Below, one piece after another: positions 9,960 to 20,077 of a stretch of 64,000 nt of DNA. Position numbers and translations under genes: made by a program. The stretch lies in contig NZ_LMDK01000016.1 of assembly GCF_001425055.1 (NCBI RefSeq), positions 657,803 to 721,802 on the forward strand, written 5' to 3'. Position 1 is the first letter of the stretch. Each line of letters starts with the position of its first letter. A model generated the notes under the pieces. It made no database searches, had not been told where the DNA came from, and was given only the letters and a program-made list of their open reading frames with translations. The stretch comes from Pelomonas sp. Root1237 (lineage in GTDB: Bacteria; Pseudomonadota; Gammaproteobacteria; Burkholderiales; Burkholderiaceae_C).

Positions 9960-10783
9960 GGCTTGCGGGCGTAGGTTTTGGGTTCGATCTTCAGGGCGAC
10001 CTTGGTGTCGGCGGCCTTGAACAGTGGGGCGTAGCGGGGATGCTCGCGCAGCAGTGCAAAGCATAGGCCCCGCTGCTCCAATCCCGTCATCAGCGGCTCC
10101 AGCACGGCCGGCGCCCAGGGGTCCTGGCGTTCCCAGATGCCAAGGTGGGCGAGCAGGATGTCACCGGGCTTGATGTCGCGCAGCGCCTTGTCCAGCAGCT
10201 GCGCGTTGGGGTGGCTCTGGCTGGGCAGTTCATCGCCCAGGAAGCCCGCGCTGCTCCAGCCCACATGGGTGAAGCCGCAGGCCTTGGCGGTATTCAGCAG
10301 GGCCTTGGACGAGCGTCCCGCCGGCGCGCGGAAGATGGGGCCCAGCGACTTGCCCGTCATGGCCGTGAAGCGCTCGCCGACCTTCTTCAGGCTCTCGCAA
10401 TACTGCTCGGGCGTGACCTCGTGAACGACAGGCGGGTTGACGCCGGCCTGCGTCTTCACCTTGAAGCGCACCACCTTGCCGTCGGCATCCAGCACGTCTT
10501 CCATGAAGATGTCGTGGTCCCAGGTGTGGGCGCCGAAGTCATGGCCCTCGGCTGCACGCTCGCGCCACCAGGGCGCCCAGGTGTCGTCCAGCGTCGTGCC
10601 GCCGGTCAGCGTCGGTTCGTTGGCGAGGAAGAAGGTCGCTTTCGCGTTGTGCTTCTTCAGCGTCTCGGCGATCAGCGGCGCAACACCCATGTGGCCGGTG
10701 TCGAAGGTGAGGTAGACCGGCTTGTCGCAAGACGGTTGCGCGGTGGCCGCAGTGACCACCAGCGCCAGGGCCCAGGCTTTCAT
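9956..10783 (-). CDS. Secreted polysaccharide deacetylase family (NodB fold) protein
   Basis: A 275-residue protein with an N-terminal signal peptide (MKAWALALVVTAATA). NodB motifs are visible: YLTFDTGHMG, where the second Asp of the usual TFDDG is Thr; HTWDHD as the metal-binding H-T-x-x-H; and FRAPAGRS as the RxPxG motif. Such enzymes remove N-acetyl groups from surface polysaccharides in the periplasm. The start ATG overlaps the stop of the beta-propeller gene (ATGA). Substrate unknown. Confidence 0.87.
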   Translation of the reverse strand: MKAWALALVVTAATAQPSCDKPVYLTFDTGHMGVAPLIAETLKKHNAKATFFLANEPTLTGGTTLDDTWAPWWRERAAEGHDFGAHTWDHDIFMEDVLDADGKVVRFKVKTQAGVNPPVVHEVTPEQYCESLKKVGERFTAMTGKSLGPIFRAPAGRSSKALLNTAKACGFTHVGWSSAGFLGDELPSQSHPNAQLLDKALRDIKPGDILLAHLGIWERQDPWAPAVLEPLMTGLEQRGLCFALLREHPRYAPLFKAADTKVALKIEPKTYARKP

Positions 10784-11778
10784 AGACGAGGTTGGTGATC
10801 CAGCGTCCAGATGCCGTGCGGCGACTTGCCCACCTTGACCTGCCTGACGACCTTGCGCGTGGCGGTGTCGATCTGCGTGAGCTTGCCGGCCCAGCGCGAG
10901 GTGACGAGCAGCGTCTTGCCATCGGTCAGCAGCTCCATGTCGTCGGGACCTGCCGGCGCCGGATATTGGTCGACGACGGTCAGCGTCGTCAGGTCGATCT
11001 TGCTGATGGTGTTGGCGGCGCGGTTGCTGACCAGCACATGGCGCTTGTCGCCCCATGCACGGAAGGAATGGGCACCGGCGCCTGTCAGGATGCGTTTGGC
11101 AAGCTTGGGTGCGCCTCCGCCGCTGACGTCCCAGACCTCGACGAACTTGTCGCCGGTCAGGCCGACGAGGATGAAGCGGTCATCCGGCGTCAGGTAGATG
11201 TCGGCCGGCATCTTGCCGACGGCCTGCTTCCACTTGATGGTCTGCGTCGCCAGGTCGATGGCCAGTAGCTCGTCGCTGTCCTGCAGACTGGCGTAGAGCG
11301 TCGTGCTCTTGGTGTCGATGTTGAGGTGACTCGGCGTCTTCGGCGCCGGGATGCGCTTGACCAATTGCAGCGGCTCGGCCGCAACGCTGCCCTGCCAACG
11401 GTAGAGGTCGACGCGGTCCAGTCGATTGGACGCCGTGACGAGCCATTTCATGTCCGGCGAAAAGCGCAGGTGATAGGGGTCGGGAATGCCACGCACCACA
11501 CGCTGGACCTCGGCCGTGCGCGGATCGATGAAGGTCAGCGAATCGGCCAGCGCATTGGCGACGATGAGGGACTTCTCGTCGGGCGACAGGTAGAGGTGGT
11601 GGGGCTCCTTGCCGGTCGGGATGCGCTTGATGACGGTGAAGCTGGCCGGGTCGACGACGGAGATGTCGGCGTCCAGCGAGTTCAGCACGAAGACAGGGGG
11701 GCGGCCATTGCCCTGGGCATTGGCCTGGGCCAGGCCGGCCAGGACCATCAGGAGCGCGAACGCGCTGCGACGAAACAT
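10780..11778 (-). CDS. Secreted YncE/YVTN-type beta-propeller protein
   Basis: A 332-residue protein with a signal peptide (MFRRSAFALLMVLAGLAQANA) followed by repeated blades of about 40 residues. Blades end in patterns such as VFVLNSLDADISVVDP, LIVANALADSLTFIDP and VLVSNRAANTISKIDL, typical of YVTN/SMP-30-like seven-bladed propellers. The start ATG at 11778 was chosen for the signal peptide; upstream in-frame codons read through the terminator of the preceding gene. It heads the five-gene leftward operon. Likely a periplasmic scaffold or ligand-binding protein. Confidence 0.85.
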   Translation of the reverse strand: MFRRSAFALLMVLAGLAQANAQGNGRPPVFVLNSLDADISVVDPASFTVIKRIPTGKEPHHLYLSPDEKSLIVANALADSLTFIDPRTAEVQRVVRGIPDPYHLRFSPDMKWLVTASNRLDRVDLYRWQGSVAAEPLQLVKRIPAPKTPSHLNIDTKSTTLYASLQDSDELLAIDLATQTIKWKQAVGKMPADIYLTPDDRFILVGLTGDKFVEVWDVSGGGAPKLAKRILTGAGAHSFRAWGDKRHVLVSNRAANTISKIDLTTLTVVDQYPAPAGPDDMELLTDGKTLLVTSRWAGKLTQIDTATRKVVRQVKVGKSPHGIWTLDHQPRL

Positions 11779-11792
11779 TCCAGGAGTCCTTA

Positions 11793-11820
11793 AAAGCAAA
11801 AAGGGCGGCAGCCGCCGCCC
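11793..11820 (-). terminator. Rho-independent terminator downstream of the AIM24-like gene
   Basis: On the minus strand a 7-bp stem (GGGCGGC / GCCGCCC, 11803-11820) with a 4-nt loop is followed by a T-rich run (TTTTTGCTTTT). It ends transcription of the AIM24-like gene just 15 bp before the next start codon, so the beta-propeller operon either has a very close promoter or depends on read-through. Confidence 0.82.
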
Positions 11821-11848
11821 TCCACAACGCGCCAGTTTACCGGGGCGC

Positions 11849-12661
11849 TTACTCGTCGTCGCCGCCGAGGATGCTTCCCAGCAGCCCACCGCCGGCAAAA
11901 CCACCGAGAACCGAGCCCTCTTCCTTGTGGCCGCCCATCTGCGGCGCCGCCGCAAAGATGCGCGAAGCCAGGCGCGAGAAAGGCAGGCTCTGCAGCCAGA
12001 CCTCGCCCGGGCCGGTCAGCTTGGCCAGGAACAGGCCCTCACCGCCGAACAGCGCCGTCTTGATCTTGCCGACGTACTGGATCTCGAAATTGACGTTGGG
12101 CGTGTAGGCGACGACGCAGCCCGTGTCCACCAGCAGGGTCTGGCCCGGCTGCAAGCTGCGCCGGACGATGGTGCCGCCGGCGTGCACGAAGGCCAGGCCG
12201 TCGCCCTCCAGGCGCTCCATGATGAAGCCCTCGCCGCCGAAGAAGCCGGCGGACAGCTTCTGCTGGAAGGCGATGCCCAGGGACACGCCACGCGCCGCGC
12301 ACAGGAAGGCGTCCTTCTGGCAAATCAGCGTGCCGCCCAGCGCCGACAGATCCATGGGGATGATCTTGCCCGGATAGGGCGCCGCGAAAGCCACGCGCTG
12401 CTTGCCGGCGCCGTTGTTGGTGTAAATGGTCGTGAACAGCGACTCGCCCGTCAGCAGCCTTTTTCCCGCGCCCAGCAGCTTGCCGAGGAAGCCACCCTGG
12501 TTGGCCGAGCCGTCGCCAAAAACGGCGTCCATGCCAATGGCGGAGTCCATGAAGAACATCGAGCCCGCCTCGCCGATGGCCGCCTCGCCGGGATCGAGCT
12601 CGATCTCGACGAACTGCATCTCGGCACCCTTGATCTCATAGTCGACAACATCCATGGCCAT
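11849..12661 (-). CDS. TIGR00266/AIM24 family protein
   Basis: A 270-residue soluble protein of the AIM24 (TIGR00266) family, a double-stranded beta-helix fold of unknown role in bacteria. Recognisable stretches are GEAGSMFFMDS near the N terminus, repeated GGFLGK and FFGGEGFIMERL glycine turns, and the Gly-rich tail GGFAGGGLLGSILGGDDE. GGAGGG lies 5 nt before the ATG at 12661; a second ATG two codons later is too far from it. A terminator follows the gene. No operon partner is evident. Confidence 0.9.
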   Translation of the reverse strand: MAMDVVDYEIKGAEMQFVEIELDPGEAAIGEAGSMFFMDSAIGMDAVFGDGSANQGGFLGKLLGAGKRLLTGESLFTTIYTNNGAGKQRVAFAAPYPGKIIPMDLSALGGTLICQKDAFLCAARGVSLGIAFQQKLSAGFFGGEGFIMERLEGDGLAFVHAGGTIVRRSLQPGQTLLVDTGCVVAYTPNVNFEIQYVGKIKTALFGGEGLFLAKLTGPGEVWLQSLPFSRLASRIFAAAPQMGGHKEEGSVLGGFAGGGLLGSILGGDDE

Positions 12662-12880
12662 GTGGCCCTCCCGGCGATAAAAAACGGCCTGGATGATAGG
12701 GCGACATGCGGGTGTCGGCGCCGTGCGGCGGCGTCAGGGATTTCGGGCCCGGCAAGCCGTTGCCGTGGCGCCCGATGACGGGCCGCCAATTTGTGTCCCT
12801 GTGCATCGGCCAGCGCCGCAAGGAAGCATCGAGATACATGAACGCCTTGCGCGCCCGCTCGATGCCCCAGACTGCAGCCG

Positions 12881-13270
12881 ATGACACTACAGATCGATGA
12901 CCTCCAGCCCGAGTTGACGGCGGAGCAGGCCTTGACCGGCTGGCGCAGGGAGTTCTGCGTCGAATTGCGGGGCGAAGGCCAGGCGCGAATCTTCCTGAGG
13001 GTGCTCGAGTCACCTTCGTTAAAGGCCACCGAGTTGCGCCGCGCGGTGCTGTTTCACAGGGTCGGCGCGGGATTCGCCGATCTGACGGGCTGCGTCGCGG
13101 CGGCGCGTGAGCCGCTGGAGCGGCTCGCCCTCACCGCAGTCCGCCAGCAACCCAGCGCGGACAACCTCTTCGCCGCGGTCACCTACGACCGCCGCGCCTG
13201 GGAAGCGGTCGTGGATGCCGTGGACCACTGGCAGCGACGCCGGATCCCGGTCAAGCCATCGCTGTCCTGA
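12881..13270 (+). CDS. Hypothetical protein
   Basis: An open frame of 129 codons with a plausible soluble composition (MTLQIDDLQPELTAEQALTG...), balanced acidic and basic residues, no signal peptide and no recognised motif. It converges on the chemoreceptor gene and overlaps its 3' end by 20 bp. No good ribosome-binding site precedes the ATG, so it could be a chance ORF; the lack of any competing gene in 12662-13250 favours it slightly. Confidence 0.45.
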   Translation: MTLQIDDLQPELTAEQALTGWRREFCVELRGEGQARIFLRVLESPSLKATELRRAVLFHRVGAGFADLTGCVAAAREPLERLALTAVRQQPSADNLFAAVTYDRRAWEAVVDAVDHWQRRRIPVKPSLS

Positions 13271-15191
13271 ACCTCGCCGCCGCCTCGCGCAGCTGACCGG
13301 CACGGTCTTCCAGCATCGACGCCGAAGCCGCCGTCTCCTCGACGAGGGCTGCATTCTGCTGCGTCGTCGAATCCACCTCGCGAATGGCAGCCGCGAGCTG
13401 GCGGACCTGATCGGCCTGGGAGGAAGACTGGCTGCTGATGTCACCCACGATGGTGGCCACGCGGTGGATGGCCTGCACGATCTCTCCCATGGAGCCGCCG
13501 GCCTGGGCCACATAGGCCTCGCCCTGGTGGACGGTCTCGATGGAGGAGTTGATCAGCGTCTTGATCTCGCGCGCGGCTTCGGCCGACCGCTGGGCCAGCG
13601 AGCGCACCTCGCTCGCCACAACCGCGAAGCCGCGGCCCTGCTCGCCCGCGCGGGCGGCCTCGACGGCGGCGTTCAGCGCCAGGATGTTGGTCTGGAAGGC
13701 GATGGAGTCGATGACCTGGATGATGTCGCCGATCTTGCGCGAGCTCGCGGTGATCTCCTCCATGGAGTTCACCGCGCGCTGCACGATGGCGCCGCCGCGC
13801 CCAGCCAGCTCGGCCGCGCCCTGCACCAGGTCATGGGCCTCGCGGGCACTGTTCATGTTGTGGTCGACGGTCTGTTCCAGCACGCCGGTGCTGGCACTGG
13901 TCTGCTCGACGACCGAAGCCATCGCATTGCCGCGCGCCGAGAGGTCCTGGTTGGCACCCGAGATCTGCGTGGCCGACGTGGAGATGTGTTCGGCGCCCGC
14001 GCGCACCTCGTGCACGAGGCCACTCAGGCGCAGCGTGGCTTCGCGCAAGGCATTCGTCGCCAGCACGACCTCGTCGCGGCCGGCCAGGGCCGGGGTCTCG
14101 CTGAGATCGCCGGCGCCCAGGGCCTCGATGCGGTGGCCCAGCACGGCGCAGCTGCTGCGCGACGCCAGGTAATAACTCACCAGCGCATAGGCGGCAATGG
14201 TGACAAAGCTGATGGCCAGGATCATGGCCGTCCACAGGTCGCGCGTCAGGCGCTGGACCCGCGCGGTGACGAGTTCGGCCAGCTTCGCCTCCGCGGCGCG
14301 CTCCAATTTGTCGCACGCGGCAATCTGCGCCGTGCCCAGCGCGAACCACTCGGCCGCATCGACCTTGGGCGGCTCGCCCAGCACAAAGCCCTGAGCGAAC
14401 TTCTCGCGAAAGTCCTTGCGGATCCGGTCCACGAGCTGCACGTCCAGGCCTTTCACGGCCTCGGGATTGGCCGCCGCAACCCGGTTCAGTGCGGCGGTCA
14501 GGCGCGTCAGGTATTCCTCGGTCACCGTGTCGGCCTGGTGCAGGCGCTGCAGCACGCCAGCGGGCGGCGAGCCCATTTGAGCAGCGGCGGCGCCGAGGGC
14601 GCGCATGCGGCCGACAGCATCCCGCAGCCGTGGCAAGGCATCGGTGACGCTCAGCATCAGGTAGTAGGTATCCGCGTCAGGGTCCAGGGCCAGGTTGGAC
14701 TCGGACGAGGCCTGCTCGACGAGGGACTGCACCGCGTCGGTCAGCGCAAAGCTGGCCACGACGACCGACTCGGGTTCGGCCGCGCCAAGGGCGATCAGCG
14801 CCTTGGCCTTATCGCGCGCGGCAGCCAGGCCGGCGCCGAGCTTGAGCGGGTCCTGCTCCGCGCCGATATGCTTCTCCAGCGCCTGGGCCTGCGCGTTGAA
14901 CTTGACCAGGGCTTCGTCGCGCCTGGCCTTGGCGCCCGGCATCTTGACGCTCACCCCGATGGAGCTCCCTCTCAGCACCATGGCCGCGTTCAGCAGCCCA
15001 CTGACCTGGCGCACCTGGGCAACACCGACCAGTTCCTTGGCCGAGAAGTCGCGGGCGTCCGAGCGATCGCCCGCCAGCGCCACCAGCAGGTAGACCAGCG
15101 GAATCGCAAAGCACAGGCAGACGATGAAGAACTTGTGCGCCATCGGCAGGCGGCGCATCAGGCTCACGGCAGGCAGAAAGACAAGGTTCAT
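13251..15191 (-). CDS. Methyl-accepting chemotaxis protein
   Basis: A 646-residue chemoreceptor. A first membrane helix (about 17-37) precedes a long periplasmic ligand-binding region rich in helices (to about 310). A second membrane helix (ILAISFVTIAAYALVSYYLA), a HAMP-like segment and the signalling domain follow. The conserved hairpin tip reads QTNILALNAAVEAARAGEQG and is followed by GFAVVASEVRSLAQRSA. The ligand is unknown. The ATG at 15191 was chosen because upstream in-frame codons run into the terminator region of phaB. No che genes are nearby, so it is an orphan receptor. Confidence 0.93.
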   Translation of the reverse strand: MNLVFLPAVSLMRRLPMAHKFFIVCLCFAIPLVYLLVALAGDRSDARDFSAKELVGVAQVRQVSGLLNAAMVLRGSSIGVSVKMPGAKARRDEALVKFNAQAQALEKHIGAEQDPLKLGAGLAAARDKAKALIALGAAEPESVVVASFALTDAVQSLVEQASSESNLALDPDADTYYLMLSVTDALPRLRDAVGRMRALGAAAAQMGSPPAGVLQRLHQADTVTEEYLTRLTAALNRVAAANPEAVKGLDVQLVDRIRKDFREKFAQGFVLGEPPKVDAAEWFALGTAQIAACDKLERAAEAKLAELVTARVQRLTRDLWTAMILAISFVTIAAYALVSYYLASRSSCAVLGHRIEALGAGDLSETPALAGRDEVVLATNALREATLRLSGLVHEVRAGAEHISTSATQISGANQDLSARGNAMASVVEQTSASTGVLEQTVDHNMNSAREAHDLVQGAAELAGRGGAIVQRAVNSMEEITASSRKIGDIIQVIDSIAFQTNILALNAAVEAARAGEQGRGFAVVASEVRSLAQRSAEAAREIKTLINSSIETVHQGEAYVAQAGGSMGEIVQAIHRVATIVGDISSQSSSQADQVRQLAAAIREVDSTTQQNAALVEETAASASMLEDRAGQLREAAARFRTAMA

Positions 15192-15345
15192 CCGGCTCTT
15201 CCCATTGCTAATGCGCCAGTTGCTTGGCACAGATGCCGGAATGTAGTCAGGCCGCCTTCCCGATTCAGGGGATAAGTTCACAAGCGCAGGTCGTTGCGCG
15301 GGCAAGCGTGGAATTGTTGCCGTGTCGCCCCAATGCGGTGCAAGC

Positions 15346-15376
15346 AACAAAAAGCCGGCTGGCGCCGGCTTTGCAG
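15346..15376 (-). terminator. Rho-independent terminator of phaB
   Basis: A 9-bp perfect inverted repeat (AAAGCCGGC / GCCGGCTTT, 15351-15372) with a 4-nt loop lies about 20 bp after the phaB stop. On the minus strand the stem runs into CTTTTTGTT. It ends the phaCAB operon. Confidence 0.88.
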
Positions 15377-15394
15377 ATGGGAGCCGCCCGGCTC

Positions 15395-16132
15395 TCACCC
15401 CATGTGCATGCCGCCGTTGCAGGAGAAGTCAGCGCCGGTCGAGAAGCCCGAATCCCCGCTGGCCAGCCAGGCGACGATGGAACCGATCTCCTCGGGCGTA
15501 CCCAGGCGCTTGACGGGAATCGTCGCCACGATCTTCTCCAGCACCTCGGGCTTGATCGCGCGGACCATGTCGGTGCCGATATAGCCAGGGCTGACGGTGT
15601 TGACCGTCACGCCCTTGGACGCCAGCTCCTGCGCCAGCGCCATCGTGAAGCCGTGCATGCCGGCCTTGGCGGCCGAGTAGTTGGTCTGGCCGGCCTGGCC
15701 CTTTTCGCCGTTGACCGAGCTGATCTGGATGATGCGGCCCCAGCCCTTTTCCACCATGCCCGGCACGACCTGCTTGGTCACGTTGAACATGCTGTTCAGG
15801 TTGGTGTCGATGACAGCATGCCAGTCGTCCGGCGTCATCTTCAAGAACATGCGGTCCTTGGTGATGCCGGCGTTGTTGACCAGCACGTCGATAGCGCCAT
15901 GCTCACCGATGGCCTTGGAGAAAGCCTCAACGGTGGAGTCCCAGTCGGCCACGTTGCCGACGGAGGCGTAGAAGTCGTAGTCGAGCGCCTTCTGTTCATC
16001 GAGCCATTTCTTGAAGTCGCGGCTCGGACCGCAGCCGGCGATGACCTTGAAGCCTTCCTTGTGCAGGCGCTGGCAGATGGCGGTACCGATGCCGCCCATA
16101 CCGCCCGTGACGTAGGCAACTTTCTTGCTCAT
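15395..16132 (-). CDS. phaB: Acetoacetyl-CoA reductase (NADPH)
   Basis: A 245-residue short-chain dehydrogenase reducing acetoacetyl-CoA to (R)-3-hydroxybutyryl-CoA, the second step of PHB synthesis. Visible are the cofactor motif VTGGMGGIGTAIC, the structural NNAG (VNNAGITKD), the catalytic Ser in QISSVNG and the YSAAK active-site Tyr/Lys. Length and spacing match PhaB. The translation start shares a 19-nt sequence with phaA (AGGAGACATCCATGAGCAA). It is the last gene of phaC-phaA-phaB and is followed by a strong terminator. Confidence 0.97.
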   Translation of the reverse strand: MSKKVAYVTGGMGGIGTAICQRLHKEGFKVIAGCGPSRDFKKWLDEQKALDYDFYASVGNVADWDSTVEAFSKAIGEHGAIDVLVNNAGITKDRMFLKMTPDDWHAVIDTNLNSMFNVTKQVVPGMVEKGWGRIIQISSVNGEKGQAGQTNYSAAKAGMHGFTMALAQELASKGVTVNTVSPGYIGTDMVRAIKPEVLEKIVATIPVKRLGTPEEIGSIVAWLASGDSGFSTGADFSCNGGMHMG

Positions 16133-16163
16133 GGATGTCTCCTGTTGTGATTGGGTGAGGGTA

Positions 16164-17348
<1,185 letters not shown>

Positions 17349-17368
17349 GGATGTCTCCTTAAAAACGA

Positions 17369-19045
17369 TCAGGCCTTGACCTTCACATAGCGACCGGGCG
17401 CGGGCTCGATCGCCTTGAACTTGCGGTTGCCCGGCTCTTTGGGCGCGGCCTTTTTGGCGCCGGCATGCAAGGCCAGCCAGGCGGACCAGTCCGGCCACCA
17501 GCTGCCGGGGTGTTCGGCGGCACTGGCCAACCAGGCCTCGGGGTCGGCCGGCAGGGCTGCTCCCTTGGCAATCCAGTGGCTGCGCTTGCCCTTGGCGGGC
17601 GGGTTGATGACGCCGGCGATATGACCCGACGCACCCAGCACGAAGCGCTTCTTGCCCTTGAGGATCTGGGTGCTGCGGTAGGCGCTGGTCCAAGGCACGA
17701 TATGGTCCTCGCGCGAGCCGTAGATGTAGACCGGCGCCTCGATGGCGCCGAGGTCCAGCTTCTCGCCGCAGACCGTCAGCTTGCCTGGCTGCTTCAACTC
17801 GTTTTGCAAGTAGGTGTGGCGCAGATACCAGCAGTACATCGGCCCGGGCAGATTGGTCGAGTCGCCGTTCCAGTACAGCAGGTCAAAGGGCGGCGGCTGC
17901 TCGCCCTTCAGGTAGTTGCCGACGACGTAGTTCCAGACCAGGTCGTTGGGGCGCAGGAAGCTGAAGGTCGTGGCCAGCTCCTGGCCGTGCAGCAGTTGCG
18001 GGCCTTTGGGCGACTCGGGGCCCAGCGTCGCCTCGCGCAGCCTCACCATGGCCTCGTCGACAAAGATGTCGAGGATGCCGTTGTCGGCAAAGTCCAGCAG
18101 CGTGGTCAGCAGCGTGACGCTGGCGGCCGGCTGTTCGCCGCGCGCGGCCAGCACGCCCAGCGCCGTGGCGAGGATGGTGCCGCCGACGCAGAAGCCTAAA
18201 GTGTTGATCTTGTCCTGGCCCGAGATCTCCTGCGCGACGCGGATGGCTTCGATGGCGCCGGTCTCGATGTAGTCGTCCCAGCCCAGCTGCTTGATGGATT
18301 CATCCGGGTTGCGCCAACTGACGACGAAGACGCGATGGCCTTCGGAGACGGCGTAGCGGATCAGCGAGTTGTCCGGCTGCAGGTCCAGGATGTAGAACTT
18401 GTTGATGCAGGGCGGCACCAGCAGGAAGGGTCGCGTGTGCACTTCCTTCGTCAGCGGCGCGTATTCGATGAGCTGGAACAGCTCGTTCTCGAAAACGATG
18501 CTGCCGGCCGTGGTGGCCACGTTCTTGCCGACCTCGAAGGCGCTCTCGTCCGTCTGCGACACATGGCCGCGCTGCACGTCGCCCCACAGTTGCTGCAGGC
18601 CACGGGTCAGCGTCTCGCCCTGGCTGTCCAGCGCCAGCTTCTGCGCCTCGGGGTTCAACGCCAGGTAATTGCTGGGCGACACGGCATCGACGAACTGCTG
18701 CACGGCGAAACGGATGCGCGCCTTGGTCTTGTCGTCCGCCTCGATGGCCGAGGCCATCCGGCCCAGCGTCTGGCTGTTGAGCAGGTAGAGCTGGGTCATG
18801 AAGCTGGCGGCCGGGTTGCTCCGCCATTCGGGCGCGGCGAAGCGGCGGTCGCCGATGGCCGGAGCCTCGCCCTGCCCCAGCGACGTGTTCCACAACGCCG
18901 TGGCCTGCTTCAGATAATCGGCCTGCAATTCGGCCAGTGCGGTGGGTGAGATCTGCGGCAGATGCGCCATCTGCTGCATCAGGTCCGCGAATACAGCCGG
19001 CCCCTCCATAGCGGGCGGGGCGTCGTTCTTCTTGCGTGTGGCCAT
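17369..19045 (-). CDS. phaC: Class I poly(3-hydroxybutyrate) polymerase
   Basis: A 558-residue class I PHA synthase that polymerises (R)-3-hydroxybutyryl-CoA at the granule surface. The lipase-like box [15 protein letters not shown] carries the catalytic Cys; the His/Asp partners are in REDHIVPW and the [14 protein letters not shown] region. The N-terminal region before about residue 90 is variable as usual. It is the first gene of phaCAB. The 117-bp region upstream (19046-19162), shared with a small divergent gene, must hold the promoter; no clear motif could be fixed there. Confidence 0.97.
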   Translation of the reverse strand: MATRKKNDAPPAMEGPAVFADLMQQMAHLPQISPTALAELQADYLKQATALWNTSLGQGEAPAIGDRRFAAPEWRSNPAASFMTQLYLLNSQTLGRMASAIEADDKTKARIRFAVQQFVDAVSPSNYLALNPEAQKLALDSQGETLTRGLQQLWGDVQRGHVSQTDESAFEVGKNVATTAGSIVFENELFQLIEYAPLTKEVHTRPFLLVPPCINKFYILDLQPDNSLIRYAVSEGHRVFVVSWRNPDESIKQLGWDDYIETGAIEAIRVAQEISGQDKINTLGFCVGGTILATALGVLAARGEQPAASVTLLTTLLDFADNGILDIFVDEAMVRLREATLGPESPKGPQLLHGQELATTFSFLRPNDLVWNYVVGNYLKGEQPPPFDLLYWNGDSTNLPGPMYCWYLRHTYLQNELKQPGKLTVCGEKLDLGAIEAPVYIYGSREDHIVPWTSAYRSTQILKGKKRFVLGASGHIAGVINPPAKGKRSHWIAKGAALPADPEAWLASAAEHPGSWWPDWSAWLALHAGAKKAAPKEPGNRKFKAIEPAPGRYVKVKA

Positions 19046-19162
19046 GTCTTCCTCGGAGCTCCCGCGTCAGCGGTGTTGTCTCGATCCGTTGCAATAAGCT
19101 TGCCACATCTCGCAGACCCTGTTTGTACTCTTGCGCACTGACGCGCCAATGACACCCCCATC

Positions 19163-19429
19163 ATGTACCTCGTTGCCATCGCGTGGGCCTACGTCGCGCT
19201 GATGATGGCGGCAGCAGAAGCGATCAGCCCTCAGGGCTCGCTGTTCGGTGCCTTCGTCACGCTGATGCTCTACGGCGTCCTTCCACTGGGCCTGCTGCTC
19301 TACATCCTCGGCACGCCCGGCCGCAAGCGTCGGCGGCGTGCTGCCGAGCTAGCCGCGCAAGGAGATGCAGGCGGCCATCCGGCCGCGGGGCCGGCCGACG
19401 GCCTCGCCCCGGAACGAGAAGAAAAGTGA
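19163..19429 (+). CDS. Small membrane protein, hypothetical
   Basis: An 88-residue protein with two predicted membrane helices (about 2-22, and 28-50 ending in LPLGLLLYILGTP), followed by a strongly basic stretch (GRKRRRRAAE) and an Ala/Gly/Pro-rich tail. The positive segment suggests the C terminus is cytoplasmic. The gene diverges from phaC and its last 81 bp overlap the 3' end of convergent pgeF, which is long for two real genes. No good Shine-Dalgarno precedes the ATG. Similar small proteins are common in Burkholderiales. Confidence 0.68.
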   Translation: MYLVAIAWAYVALMMAAAEAISPQGSLFGAFVTLMLYGVLPLGLLLYILGTPGRKRRRRAAELAAQGDAGGHPAAGPADGLAPEREEK

Positions 19430-20077
19430 ATCATCGGTCAGGGTGCACCAGGTGCCGCCGCTGATTTGGGTGATATTGACCGAGATCAATCTTTCGCGAG
19501 CCAACAGGGGCAGATCAGCGCGCCAGCGAGGCTCGGGGTTGGGCCGGTAGACGAAGCCGGGCTGGTCGCACTCGATGGGCTCACGCCCAAAGGCGGCGAC
19601 GACCTCTGGGCCCACCTCGAAGGCCGCGGGGCCGATGCAGGCGCCCAGCCAGGCTTTCACTTCATGCGGCTCGCAGTTCGCGGCGTCGCAAAGCTCGGCC
19701 ACCGTGTTCTCCAGCACACCAGCCGCCAGGCCGCGCCAGCCGGCATGCGCGCCGGCCACACCGCCCGGCGCCGAGAACAGCACCGGCAGGCAGTCGGCGA
19801 CCAGGATGGCCACGGCCAGCTGGGGGTCGGTCGACACGGCTGCATCGGCCTTGGGCGCGTTGTCGTCGTGCCAGTCGGCGCGCAGGCGCACAACGTCGGC
19901 GCCATGAACCTGATCGAGAAAGACCGGCCGCGCGCCGAGCACCTCGGCGAGTCCGATGCGGTTGGCCTTGGCCAGTTCGGGGTCGCCCGCTTTGCGTCCG
20001 AAGTTGGGACCGCGAGTGGTCATGAAGGCCGTCACGCCCGGCCAATCCGGGCGCAGCCAGTTCGGATCAGGCTGCAT
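19349..20077 (-). CDS. pgeF: Peptidoglycan editing factor / purine nucleoside phosphorylase (YfiH, laccase-domain)
   Basis: A 242-residue YfiH/LACC1-family protein. Family residues are visible: DQVHGADVV, VADCLPVLF with the metal-binding Cys, GAHAGWRGLAAGVL with the active His, and ACIGPAAFEVG. Members phosphorolyse purine nucleosides, and in E. coli remove mis-incorporated L-Ser muropeptides. The ATG at 20077 lies 11 bp inside the end of maiA, so the two are translationally coupled. The gene end overlaps a convergent small membrane-protein gene. Confidence 0.9.
   Translation of the reverse strand: MQPDPNWLRPDWPGVTAFMTTRGPNFGRKAGDPELAKANRIGLAEVLGARPVFLDQVHGADVVRLRADWHDDNAPKADAAVSTDPQLAVAILVADCLPVLFSAPGGVAGAHAGWRGLAAGVLENTVAELCDAANCEPHEVKAWLGACIGPAAFEVGPEVVAAFGREPIECDQPGFVYRPNPEPRWRADLPLLARERLISVNITQISGGTWCTLTDDSLFFSFRGEAVGRPRGRMAACISLRG

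Noticed and set aside
13107-15275. Long plus-strand open frame opposite the chemoreceptor gene
   Set aside because: It is the antisense shadow of a G+C-rich gene with His/Arg/Gly-heavy composition and no motif; the minus-strand chemoreceptor is unambiguous.
19476-19489. TTGACCGAGATCAA, a near-perfect FNR-type dyad
   Set aside because: It lies well inside pgeF, encodes conserved residues there, and no gene start or -10 element lies at a useful distance on either strand.
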